Below, piece by piece: positions 46,401-56,406 of a stretch of 64,000 nucleotides of DNA. Position numbers and translations under genes: made by a program. Position 1 is the first letter of the stretch. Each line of letters opens with the position of its first letter. The stretch spans positions 992,001-1,056,000 of the forward strand of contig BLAL01000215.1 in NCBI GenBank assembly GCA_015698045.1, written 5' to 3'. The notes beneath the pieces were generated by a model that was not told where the DNA came from, ran no database searches, and saw only the letters and a list, made by a program, of their open reading frames with translations. The stretch comes from Rhizophagus clarus. Its lineage: Eukaryota; Glomeromycota; Glomeromycetes; Glomerales; Glomeraceae.

Positions 46401-48926
46401 CAGGTTGTTTACTATTAATAGAATTTTCATCTGATGATAAATTGTCTATTGTTGTTGTCTTTGAGGTTTCTTGATTTAAATTCAATTTTGCCTGTTTTAA
46501 CGCTTCATCTTTTTCTTTTGTTAATATCTCAACCTAATAATAATAAAATAAAAACTTACTTGATAAATAATAAAACAAAATGTTCATTAAAAAAAAAAAA
46601 AAAAAAAAATTCAAACCTTGGCTTCTAATTCATTTAATTTATTTCTCATAATTTCAATTTGATCATTTGTTTCATTCGTATTATTTTTATTAATTACAGA
46701 ATATTGTCCAGTTATATTGTCAATTGAATCATGAAATCCATTCATAAATATTTGCCATTCTAATAAAATTAAAATATATAAATAACTTAATATGTTTTAT
46801 TTAAAGAAAAATAATTTAATCTTTAACAATACCTTCTTTGATATTTGTTACGGAACTTATTTTTTCAATGAATAATTCAATAATATCCCAAGTATCATTT
46901 TGAGAATCTCTAAAAAATTATATAAATTAACGATTCAATTTTAAGCACAATTATTTAAGCATAAAGAAGAAATTTCCATCCAAAATCTAAAGGAAAAAAA
47001 AATAATACGCACTCTTCGGGTTCATAACAAGCAATTTTTAATAAATTTTTAAGAGTTTCAGTGACTCTTAAATACAAATCATAGTCATACTCAACTTGTC
47101 TTATAAGTCCAACAATTATAGAAATAGGATCACTAAAAAAAAAATGACAAAAATCACTTAAATAATATGCTTTTTAAGTTTTTTAAAAGGAAAAGAAAGA
47201 AACTCTAAAGATTCGAACGACATACTTTGCATCTCTTACAAGGTCATGAACTTTTTCATATAATTCATCTAAATCATCTTGATTTTCTTCTTCATATAAA
47301 TAAATTTGATTCAGTAATAATTCAGGTGGGTTAGAAGTTTTAAAAATCTAAATTAAAATAAATTAATTTAATTTAATTTTTTAAATTAAATTTTCTTAAA
47401 AAAAAATTTATTTAAACACAAAAAATATATCACATACGGCAAATAACTCTGATAATCCTCTCCTATGAAATTCATCTCTTAATAACATTCTCTCTTCAAC
47501 ATCTTCAGGCGAATTAACAATAGCATTAATTAAACGCAAAGCAGCAGTTTTATATTCCATAAATGTACTACTTTCTTCCTCCTCTTTGTTTCCTCTTAAA
47601 CTTTCAACCAAGTATTGAAATCTAAATTTTTCTTCATGAAATTGTCTAAAATCTGAAAATGCTGACAGTACAAATTGATGACCTTCAAGAGACATTACAC
47701 ATATGGCTGCTAATACATCCGCTACATGTGATCTTAATTTATTATTTGGTGTGTGAAGACAAAACACTATACTATTTATTAAAGATGGAGATTTTAGAAC
47801 TTGATTAAACCCAGCCTAAAGAAATAGAAAAAAATATGAGAATAAAATTCATCAAATTAATAAAAGATAATATGTATTTATATAAATTAATAACCTCTGT
47901 GTTTAATAGGACTCTTAAGCATCGAATGCATTCAGATTGAATTCTATCATCATGATCAGAATTTCTTGAAGAAATTCTCTTTGTTCCTGTTGTATATCTC
48001 TCGAGAACACATTCTAATGCTGCCAATCCATCACCATCTATAAAATCTTTTATCCACGATAATTTTGCCGTAGTTAATGTTACACGTAAAGATTGTAATC
48101 TTTCTGCTAATGGTTTCGATGAAAGATTCTTTTGTAATAATTTATCTACATAAAATTCCGGAGTTCCTTCAGCCTTAGTAGATGATGATAATCCAAACCA
48201 TGAACTAAAAAATCCTTTCGAACTTGATTGTGACTGAGGTTGTACGACAGGTGATGAAGGTCCATTAGATGATGGGCTCTTATTTAAATCCACTTCATTT
48301 CCAGTAATAACTATTGGAGGTAATCTTGAATCACGTAAATTAGTATTTAGCACTGATCCGTTACTGATATTATTATTATTATTATCAATGTCTTTATCAT
48401 TGCTCATATTTTGTTTCGAAAGATTTTTGTTTTCTTGTTTTTGTATTGTATTAACTATATTATTCGATTTCTTAAGAGCCTGATTTTGCTCTAACAATGT
48501 TCTTTTATTATGTAACATGTTACGTGATGATCCACGTGTATTCGTTTTATTCTAAATAAATTTGATTAATTAATACTTTAAATTAAATTAAATAAAATAA
48601 AAAAAAAAAAAAATTCATTATATATATATATATATATATGATAAAAATACCAGCGTATTATCAATTGAACTATTGGATTCTTCATCTTGTTCTGGAATTA
48701 TCGATAAATCGGAAGAATGAAGTTCTGTCATCACATTATCACAATCTACCACAGTTTTAGGACTATCCGAATTTGAATGATCATTATTATTATTTCCCAA
48801 TACATTTATCCAAGTTCCAAAAATATTTGGATCAAATAATTGTTCTTTATCAAATTCACCTAATGATATAGGGTTATTATTCGATTCAGAAGCGTTTTGA
48901 GAATTACCAGTAGATGAACAATCCAT
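43469..48926 (-). CDS. diaphanous-type formin (FH3-FH1-FH2-DAD), 14 exons, 1439 aa
   Basis: Exons: 48651-48926, 47895-48551, 47438-47815, 47226-47347, 47013-47132, 46833-46909, 46617-46759, 44983-46533, 44848-44916, 44654-44737, 44291-44563, 44046-44210, 43879-43950, 43469-43801 (4320 nt, all GT-AG). After an Asn/Ser-rich N-terminus, residues ~210-540 form the GBD/FH3 regulatory armadillo region (PEFYVDKLLQKNLSSKPLAE, DFIDGDGLAALECVL, VADVLAAICVMSLEGHQFVL). FH1 (~703-915) is about eleven blocks of 9-14 prolines spaced by GVGVP or GIGVP. FH2 (~935-1330) opens VPLKSLFWSKVPPHKLNSTV and contains IPRLSERLGCMIYRRRFEME and FGNFMNASTFRGNATGYKLD. A DAD-like DFDETIRGLRSGLKPSRSR near 1355-1375 suggests autoinhibition relieved by Rho. 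The end holds five tandem RPSSRIF-type repeats. Formins nucleate and elongate actin filaments using profilin bound to FH1. Confidence 0.95.
43480..43640 (-). repeat. coding tandem repeat at the formin C-terminus
   Basis: Five units of 10-12 codons encode variants of SRPSSRIF-x-N-x-I. Each has a near-identical core at DNA level (TCTAGAATATTTA). They lie after the DAD-like segment. Confidence 0.85.
45564..46197 (-). repeat. FH1 polyproline minisatellite (GGT/GGA-rich on plus strand)
   Basis: About eleven units of ~45-60 bp encode proline runs separated by Gly-Val-Gly-Val or similar spacers. The plus strand is strongly G-rich, the only such tract in this AT-rich window. Confidence 0.92.
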
Positions 48927-49776
48927 TCAGTCACTAAAAAAAAACAAAAACAAAAATCCACAAAAAAAAAAATAATAATAAAAATAAATATATATATAAA
49001 ATAAAAAATTTTGATCAAAGTAACAAATAATGATTACATCATTATATTAAATATCTAATCAAGTTACCTTTAAATTACGTTGTCGGAACTTTTAAATTCG
49101 AGATTTTGACGTTAAGCAATTAAATTGGATCAATTTGATTATTAATGAAGTTAGACTGGAACAACTTTCGAACATAATAATATTTTTTTTAAACATATAC
49201 TTCAATCATACAAATAACATTCGAATAAAGTGAACTTTCTCAAGTTTCAAATATCGTAATTAAAAATTCGTAATAGGTGAAAAGAAGTAAAAAAAAGGAA
49301 CTTTCAGTTTTTTTTTACACAAAATGTATGCTGTTTGAACAAACAAAAAAGGAAAGATACAATATGTCTTATGTGTTATACAATTAACATTATGACGTTT
49401 TTTTAATAAATTGACGGATAAAAAAGGATAAAGGGATATGACTAGAAGTTACGCAAATACGAAAGCAGTTAAAAATGTAACCATAATTTCGATGGGGGGT
49501 GATGGACTCAGCACCTGAGATACAGTAAATGCAAGGCTGAGTTGTCTCCTTTGTCTTTTATACTGTAAATCGTTGACGTGAGGGATCTTTTTATGTTAGT
49601 GTATATTCTTTTTGTAAATCCAATTTTTATTAGAAATTTGTAAATCACTTTATTATATTATATCGTCATTATACAAATTAATCCCCTTTCACCTGATAAA
49701 TAAACGTAACACTTTTGCCCCATATCACCATAATCTTAATTAAATGGAATTGTCTTCCATATATTAGGTTGAAATT
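48927..49776. other. intergenic region between formin and P450
   Basis: This is the formin 5' side and the P450 3' side. A GC-richer patch at 49490-49560 contains a 7-bp hairpin stem (ACTCAGC at 49506-49512, GCTGAGT at 49536-49542). No RNA gene family was recognised. Confidence 0.45.
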
Positions 49777-51375
49777 CTATTTTCTCAATTTAATTCTAAC
49801 GGGTAATTCAAGACAAGCTGTTAGGAATCCTATAACAGTCTTCAAAGGAGCATTAGGATCAACTAATTCTACATCATACTTTCTAAATAAAAGACATAAA
49901 AAACATTGCATTTCGATCATAGAAGACTTATAACCAGGGCAATTGCGAACACCGAAACCAAATAATAAATTACGTAAATCTTTGTTTAATTGATCGTCAA
50001 AAAATCTTTCAGGAATAAATTCTTTTGGATCATCCCAATAAGAAGGATGCTGAAGTATTCCAACAACATTAAAATAAAATTGAGTACCAGTAGGCCAATT
50101 ATAACCAGCTAAATTATCTGGTTCAGTTATATACCGAGGTATCATTGGTAGAACAGGATGAAATCTTGAAACTTCTCTAATTACAGCAGGACAATATTTG
50201 AGTTCTTTGATATCATTATGAGATACAGGACGAGTTATATCACCATTAAATATATTATCAATTTCTTCAAAGATCTTTTTCTTAACTTCTGGATGTTTTG
50301 CTATATAATAAATCAAGATAGAAGTAAAATTCGATGTCGTGTCTGAACTACCTGAGAAAGCATCGATCAAATTAAACCGAATTTGTTCGTCAGTCATTGA
50401 TAATTCATATGAATTAGAATCATTTCTTTTAGGATCTCTCTCAGTATTTGATATAATTAATGAAGATAACATATCTTTTCTATCAAGAGTTTCTTCAAGA
50501 GATTCATTCTCAATTTCTTTACGACGTTGTGTAATGAGTTCTGAAAATGCATTATATAAATATTCCCGATTAGCATATAATTTTTGAGTTTTTCCTTTTA
50601 ATCCAGGAACATATTTACGAAGTAATCTTGGTACAACGATAAAGAAAGTTCCACCACCCAAATAAGTTTTAAAGGATTCAATAAATTTTTCAGATTTTTC
50701 AACAGTATTATATGAAACCAATTTTACTTCAGAAGAACGTTTTTTATTATCCTCTTTAGATAAAACTTCATAATAAGCCATCATTGTATAAGCTCTTTCA
50801 CCAAATGTTAATACAGCAGTAACATCATTTGTAAATCTAACTATCCATTTGTTTAAATCTAATTCCCTTGGAGTATTTTCATTTATCATATAAAGATCAT
50901 TCCAATAAGATTCTTTTTCAACAAAGCATTTATTTGTCCAATTTAAAACTTCTTGCAAATAAGTTGATGACATGACAGCTTGTACAAATAAATGTCTATT
51001 ATATCTCCAAGATTTTATATCTTTATTTGATGAAACTCCAAAAGTTGCTGGAAAATATTCTGGTAATCCATCTTTCATTGGAAACCGAGTTGTATAAGGT
51101 GATTTGGTGGACATTGTAAACATTTTATTAAAATCTTTTGGATTACTTAATACGATTATACGTTTTCCTGATAGTATTATTTCACAAATATCTCCATATT
51201 TTCTATTAAGTTCACCAAAAAATTTATCTGCATTCTTAAATGTTGATAATTTTAAATTTCCTATTATTGGCAATGGAAGGGGACCAGGCAATGGATTAAG
51301 TCTTGTAAAATATTTATAATAGAAACGTATAACATAAAATATTATTGTAGCGAATATTAATGTGGTGAACATCAT
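49777..51375 (-). CDS. cytochrome P450 monooxygenase, intronless, 532 aa
   Basis: One exon. The start is the ATG at 51375, followed at once by a second ATG; the in-frame extension to 51390 begins with TTG. Residues ~3-20 form an N-terminal membrane anchor (ER type), followed by basic residues and the proline hinge NPLPGPLPLPIIGN. Helix I carries DAFSGSSDTTS (Ser in the usual Ala/Gly-Gly position, then the acid/Thr pair replaced by D-T-T), helix K has EVSR (ExxR), then PERF, and the heme-binding loop is FGFGVRNCPG with the Cys ligand. Length is normal for a microsomal P450. It would use NADPH-P450 reductase for oxidation of an unknown lipid or xenobiotic. The absence of introns contrasts with the intron-rich neighbours. 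Confidence 0.96.
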   Translation of the reverse strand: MMFTTLIFATIIFYVIRFYYKYFTRLNPLPGPLPLPIIGNLKLSTFKNADKFFGELNRKYGDICEIILSGKRIIVLSNPKDFNKMFTMSTKSPYTTRFPMKDGLPEYFPATFGVSSNKDIKSWRYNRHLFVQAVMSSTYLQEVLNWTNKCFVEKESYWNDLYMINENTPRELDLNKWIVRFTNDVTAVLTFGERAYTMMAYYEVLSKEDNKKRSSEVKLVSYNTVEKSEKFIESFKTYLGGGTFFIVVPRLLRKYVPGLKGKTQKLYANREYLYNAFSELITQRRKEIENESLEETLDRKDMLSSLIISNTERDPKRNDSNSYELSMTDEQIRFNLIDAFSGSSDTTSNFTSILIYYIAKHPEVKKKIFEEIDNIFNGDITRPVSHNDIKELKYCPAVIREVSRFHPVLPMIPRYITEPDNLAGYNWPTGTQFYFNVVGILQHPSYWDDPKEFIPERFFDDQLNKDLRNLLFGFGVRNCPGYKSSMIEMQCFLCLLFRKYDVELVDPNAPLKTVIGFLTACLELPVRIKLRK

Positions 51376-53420
51376 TATTTGACGAAACAAAAAGGCAAAA
51401 AAAAAAAAAAAAAAAAATCTTTTTTCTTTTTTTACTTCTCAGAAAATTAAAAATGGTTTATTTATCATCCATGTGTATATATTAAAACGTACAACACGAA
51501 AACAGATTGTAGATTCAAAATAAAATTATCCAACGTAACTCCGAATAAACAAAACTGTGACTCAAGTTATAATAGATCTCAAGATTACGAATCACAAAGT
51601 GATACTAAAATAAATTACCAAAACAATTCGAAAACAAGAATAAGAATTGTATTTGTTACAATGTGTGTATAGTACACAATAAATTAATAATTCCGTTTTA
51701 TAAGTTTTAAAAAGAAAAATAATAATTCGTGAATAATTCTTAATTATGAGCTTGAACTACGGTGATGTGTTAGGCATAAACTCGAAGTTAGGAGATAATT
51801 ATAGTATTTATGGCTTTTACGCTTAAAATAACAAGAAAAATCAATCATATAATATTTGACCTGATTCATATACGGTAATAGTTTTTTTTTCTAAATAGTT
51901 CAACTTCAATAATGGGGTAATTACACGGATTTTTATTTGTGTAATTCAAAAGATCTCGGTAAAAAAGTTTGGTATTTCCTGATAAAATACAATTAACCAA
52001 TTATTATCATTTGTACTAAAATCATTTTTAATACCTGCAAAAATTATATCTTTCATTGTTTGATTGCCCTGTCCTCTCTAAATCGTATAAATTAATTAAT
52101 TAATAATGACTTTATTTATAAAAATATAAATATTTTTATCAGGCGGCACATAGATTACAAGAAAAATACAAGTTTCAAATCATTCTTTTTAATTGGACTA
52201 GAATCTGAAACAATTATCGGTTCTCCAACTCCAACTTCTAAAGTTCTTTGTTTAATAGGTTTGGTTACGCGTTCATCATACACGGACTCCTATTGATTTT
52301 AATTTAGAAACGCTTGAAATTGGTGCTTTCAAAATCAATAATTTATGTGAGTACCATTACCATAACTCTTAACTTTAGCATCTTTATCAATTCAGAATTT
52401 TCTATATTCAGTTATAATCCTGAAATTTCTTGAGATTTGTTTCTTTGTTTCTGTAATTCACACATTTCTCTTCTGTTACATTTATGACAAGATTTGTTTA
52501 TTTGTTTCTGCAGTGCCCATTCTTCTCCTGTTACATTTATGACAAGATTTGTTTCATTTCTCTCCTATTAATAATAACATTTAAGACCAATGATTAAAAT
52601 TTCAATGATCTCTGAGATTCCAATCAAATAATATGGTTAGAACACAAATTTAAGAGTTTTAAAGTTTTGGAAACGATAATGGTGAAATACTTGAACAAAT
52701 CTCTCAATTCATTCATTAGAGAGAGTAATAATACATTAAAACCTTTGAATTTTTAGATCTTAGAAGGTTATAATCATTTTCTCTTCATTTTAAAACTTTT
52801 GGCTAAAAGTATATAATTTTTGATAATCTAAAAACGATATGACTATAGAAATTTATAACGTAATAAACCCGAGCACTTACCCGAGCGGCCGAACCTTTTA
52901 TCTAATAAAGGTTACCGTAAAAATGATGTAATGATGTAAATGTGAAACAAATATTTATAACAGGATTTTTTATAACAAATAATACATTGTTTTGTTTATT
53001 TATTATAAGTCCTGTTTGTCCTGTTTGACCAGTTGGTCTGGTGGTCTCCGAAAAAAAACCAGTCTCGAGACTAGTTTAAAATCCTGGTTCATTTTGTTCT
53101 CTTTCTTTATAACTCGGAAAATCGCGATTTTACAGGTTAAATCTCGTTTAATTCTTACTCTTCAGAATTTTCTATATTAGGCTTATTTACTTCACGTACA
53201 ATTTCACGTTCAAAGTGGGATGGGAATCTTGAAAAAAGTAAATAAAACAAAATTTTCAAAAGTGAAGATCGAGTTGGTTTAATTCCGGCCAAAAAATATT
53301 CCGGGCAAATTTTAATATTAATTTGTATCATCACGTGACCCTGTTTTCCTCAATGTAATATTGCTTTGCTTACAGCCTTACACGCGTCGATTTTACATAT
53401 TTACGAGAACGCGATTCATA
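51376..53420. other. intergenic region between divergent P450 and CENP-O genes
   Basis: No gene recognised. It contains a short duplication near 52470-52560: TGTTACATTTATGACAAGAT followed by TTGTTT occurs twice, about 58 bp apart. The frame at 52992-53180 is not convincing. Confidence 0.5.
52470..52560. repeat. 58-bp partial tandem duplication
   Basis: Two copies of a segment containing CTGTTACATTTATGACAAGA, preceded by similar TTTCTCTTC/TTCTTCTCC words. Confidence 0.65.
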
Positions 53421-54831
53421 ATGACTAAAATTCACCAAAAAAGGTACTATGTTAGTCTTTCGTCGTTTATAATATATTCAGCACAAATATTCTAACGTAA
53501 TATTTTAAATAATATAATTCAAGGAAAAACAATTTTTTCAATGGTTCATCAGATACAAACGACATTTTTAACGACCCTCTCTTGAAAGATTATAAAGATT
53601 TGAATATAGAAGAACTGAAGGATGAACGTATATAATCAATTTTTATTTTAAACCATGTAAATAGAACAAAAAAAAATTGTCTTTGTTCAAACATAAAAAA
53701 ACTAATTTTCTTTTTTTAGTTCAAAAGCTTGAGAAAGAACGCGATGAGAGGAAATTAATGTTTGAAAATACAAAAAAGTCACATAGCTTGCGTGATGTTA
53801 TTGATAAAGAAAATATTGATGATAATATGACAATGAGTCAAAATGAATTGCAGAATCATGTAAGATTTTTACCATCACTTAAAAAAAAAAAAAAATACTA
53901 ATTCAAATAACCTTATTGAAAAGAGATTTGAATTTTAGATGATTAAAGAAATATTACAAGATGGTGGGGATCGTGAATATCAGAATATTTTGAACGCATA
54001 TCGATTAACTGGAAAGACAATTTTCCCTGTAAAAGATAACCGTATTGGATTAAGATTCGAAACTTTTTATAATGGTTCAATTTAATTTTAATCGTCTAAC
54101 CTGTTTCTTTCTTTCTTCGTTTACTGATAATCTTTTTATTTATTTTAGCAAAGTTTCTTGAACCTTATTATATTATTTTGGATCAAAATCAGGAGAATGA
54201 ACAATTAAGTATTTTCAGACATACTTTACCACATTTCATCCCACTAGACGAGTTGGAGGTTACATATCTTAACAAGGATATGAATGTAATATATCTAATT
54301 TTTTTTTTTTGAAAATTAATGATGTTAAACCATATTAATTAAACGTCCTCCTCAACGATAGAAATTTGCAAATGTTGTTGATGATTATTTGCAAGCATTT
54401 GTAACAAGACGCGAAGAAGTACTTACCTTAACCAAGTTAAACCGTAAACCAAGAACAAACAATGCTTATACTTCTATAGAATTCACTGTTTTTTTAAAGG
54501 CAAAGTGAGTGAAAATTATTATTGTTCTCGTAGGTTTTTTTTTTATATGATTTCATTATTTTTTTTTTTTTTAGTAACGATCGTGTGGATATTACCTTGA
54601 CGTATGAAGATTTAAAATCCTTCATTCCTACAAGTGCTGCAATTTACCTGACCAGAGAAGGTAATAATAATGGATGAATTTGAATTATAATTCAAGTATT
54701 CAACAAATTTGTTAATATAATATTTTACACATTTAGGCACAGAGAATAAACGTATAAGATTACAAAAACGGGAACGGGAATTTTTACAAGCAAAATTGAC
54801 TGATGCGTTCGAAAAAGTATTTGGAACATAA
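53421..54831 (+). CDS. CENP-O / Mcm21 kinetochore protein, 8 exons, 287 aa
   Basis: Exons: 53421-53443, 53524-53627, 53720-53859, 53939-54074, 54149-54285, 54362-54504, 54575-54660, 54737-54831 (864 nt). The N-terminal third is a charged coiled-coil (LQKLEKERDERKLMFENTKK). The middle carries the CENP-O core: NAYRLTGKTIFPVKDNRIGL with RFETFYNG, then FLEPYYIILDQN and FRHTLPHFIPLDEL. The C-terminal part continues the fold to a basic helical end (RIRLQKREREFLQAKLTDAF). CENP-O/Mcm21 belongs to the COMA part of the inner kinetochore (CCAN), partnering CENP-P/Ctf19. The first exon of 23 nt rests only on the ATG and splice consensus; the rest is well supported. Confidence 0.86.
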
Positions 54832-55695
54832 ACTGGAGAAAGAAGATACATACATACATGAAGATACGTACATGAAGGTACGTACATGAAAGTACATACA
54901 TACCATTTATGATGTGGGACAATTTTTTACACTTCAAAGTTCACACGACGACTTTTACACTTTTTACACTTTACAAGAAAACTTTATAAAAAACTTTTTA
55001 CATTTCACTTTTACCACAAAAAATTTTAAATACAAAAAATAAAAAATATATCAAATATTTTTATTTCATATATTGACAATCGATTTTTTTCGGGTGGTTT
55101 TGTTTTATCTAAATTAATTACATTATATTTGTAAAATGAAACAAATATTCTATATATTTAAAGTGTGGTTGTTAGAGGTAGATATTTAAGAGGAAGGTAT
55201 AATCTTTTTTTTATAGTAAATTCCCAAATAATATAATGAAAAATTATTCTCACAAACGCAAATAGTGAGAAGCTTAATATTCGATTTTTTTTTAGGGGTA
55301 ATGTAATTTTTTTTTTTTTTATTTTGGTTTTATGCCTTTTTTTTTTTTGTTGCTTAATTATTGGGAAGGTACACAATGACGAATAATGAGAATTTTTTTT
55401 GGGGAATACATATTTTTAAAAATATGTAAAAGTTCTATTAAACTGTACAAAGGATTAATTTAAAAGAAAAAAAATATATTACAAAAAAAAAATTTAAATG
55501 CAAAAAAGAAAATTATGCCGATAAAAATCTAACATTTAACAAAAAATTGTCCGCCGGGAAATTTTTTTGGTCGCTCATATATAATAAATTACGAAGGTAA
55601 TAATATATAATAAATAAAAAAAAAACGAATAGATTCTTTGTGTGTGTGTGTGTGTATGTATAATAAAAAAAAATATATAATAATAAAAAAAAGTT
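54832..55695. other. convergent intergenic region (CENP-O and RGS 3' ends)
   Basis: Just after the CENP-O stop there is a short TACATACATGAAG-type repeat (54847-54903), followed by homopolymer-rich DNA and a (TG) run near 55640. No gene is present. Confidence 0.55.
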
Positions 55696-56406
55696 TTATA
55701 ATAAGAAACTGTTTCGACTTTTTGAAGTGTTGGTTGTTTTTAATAATTTTCTATATTTTTCTTTTAATTTCAAACCACTAAATCTTCTTAGATGTTTTTT
55801 AGTATTATTATTAGAGGTATTTTTACCACTTGATACAGGAGAATGATCAGAATCTTCTTGACAACTCTCACTTTCACTTGACATTCTTAATTCTATATTA
55901 CCAGCTTCTACCAAGAATTGATTGAAACTTGAAGATTCCATTAATTCAAATATTTGATCCTTTACATTATCAAATATTGAAGGATGATAATTATTATATT
56001 GAAATACGTTAGCTAATAAATCATCTCTTGTCTCAGCGGGAATATTTATTTCTTTTGGAGAATTTGGTAAAATATAAGTTGATATTAAATCATGTAATTT
56101 TTGTTTAAGAAAATTAAGATGAGCAGGAGCGTCCCCGCGTAAAGAAGAGTCATCATCATAAGTAGGGTCACTAAAGGAAGATTCCAAAATCGAGTCGGAA
56201 TCGATACTTGATGACAAAGGTGAGGAAGAATAATTGTAAAAATTATAAGCATAATAAGTATATCTTCTTACGGCCATATAAAATTCTAAATTTTCAAGAC
56301 AATATGTTTGATCGAGGAAAGTAGCAAAATCATCAAGTGAGTATGGATATGAAGTTTCATTGTTTAAAATATCAGATAATGATGGTTTTCTTGTTATTGA
56401 CATCAT
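55696..56406 (-). CDS. RGS-domain protein, intronless, 236 aa
   Basis: One exon starting at ATG-ATG (56404-56406 and 56401-56403). The RGS fold can be followed: SLSDILNNETSYPYSLDDFA with TFLDQTYCLENLEFYMAVRRY at residues ~9-48, a Ser/Asp-rich insertion of ~45 residues, then ISTYILPNSPKEINIPAETR with DDLLANVF and NVKDQIFELMESSSFNQFL (~105-170). The tail is Ser/Glu-rich and ends basic (KKHLRRFSGLKLKEKYRKLL). RGS proteins speed GTP hydrolysis by G-alpha subunits; the compact form without DEP or membrane segments resembles small fungal RGS proteins. The insertion in the middle of the domain is longer than usual. The 6.5-kb low-complexity region upstream makes its promoter unclear. Confidence 0.88.
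   Translation of the reverse strand: MMSITRKPSLSDILNNETSYPYSLDDFATFLDQTYCLENLEFYMAVRRYTYYAYNFYNYSSSPLSSSIDSDSILESSFSDPTYDDDSSLRGDAPAHLNFLKQKLHDLISTYILPNSPKEINIPAETRDDLLANVFQYNNYHPSIFDNVKDQIFELMESSSFNQFLVEAGNIELRMSSESESCQEDSDHSPVSSGKNTSNNNTKKHLRRFSGLKLKEKYRKLLKTTNTSKSRNSFLL

Noticed and set aside
51376..51390. Five-residue extension of the P450
   Set aside because: It begins with TTG; two consecutive ATG codons follow at 51375, directly before the membrane anchor.
52868..52925. GC-richer stretch around ACCCGAGCGGCCGAACC, considered as a tRNA
   Set aside because: No cloverleaf, anticodon arm or A/B box spacing can be drawn on either strand.
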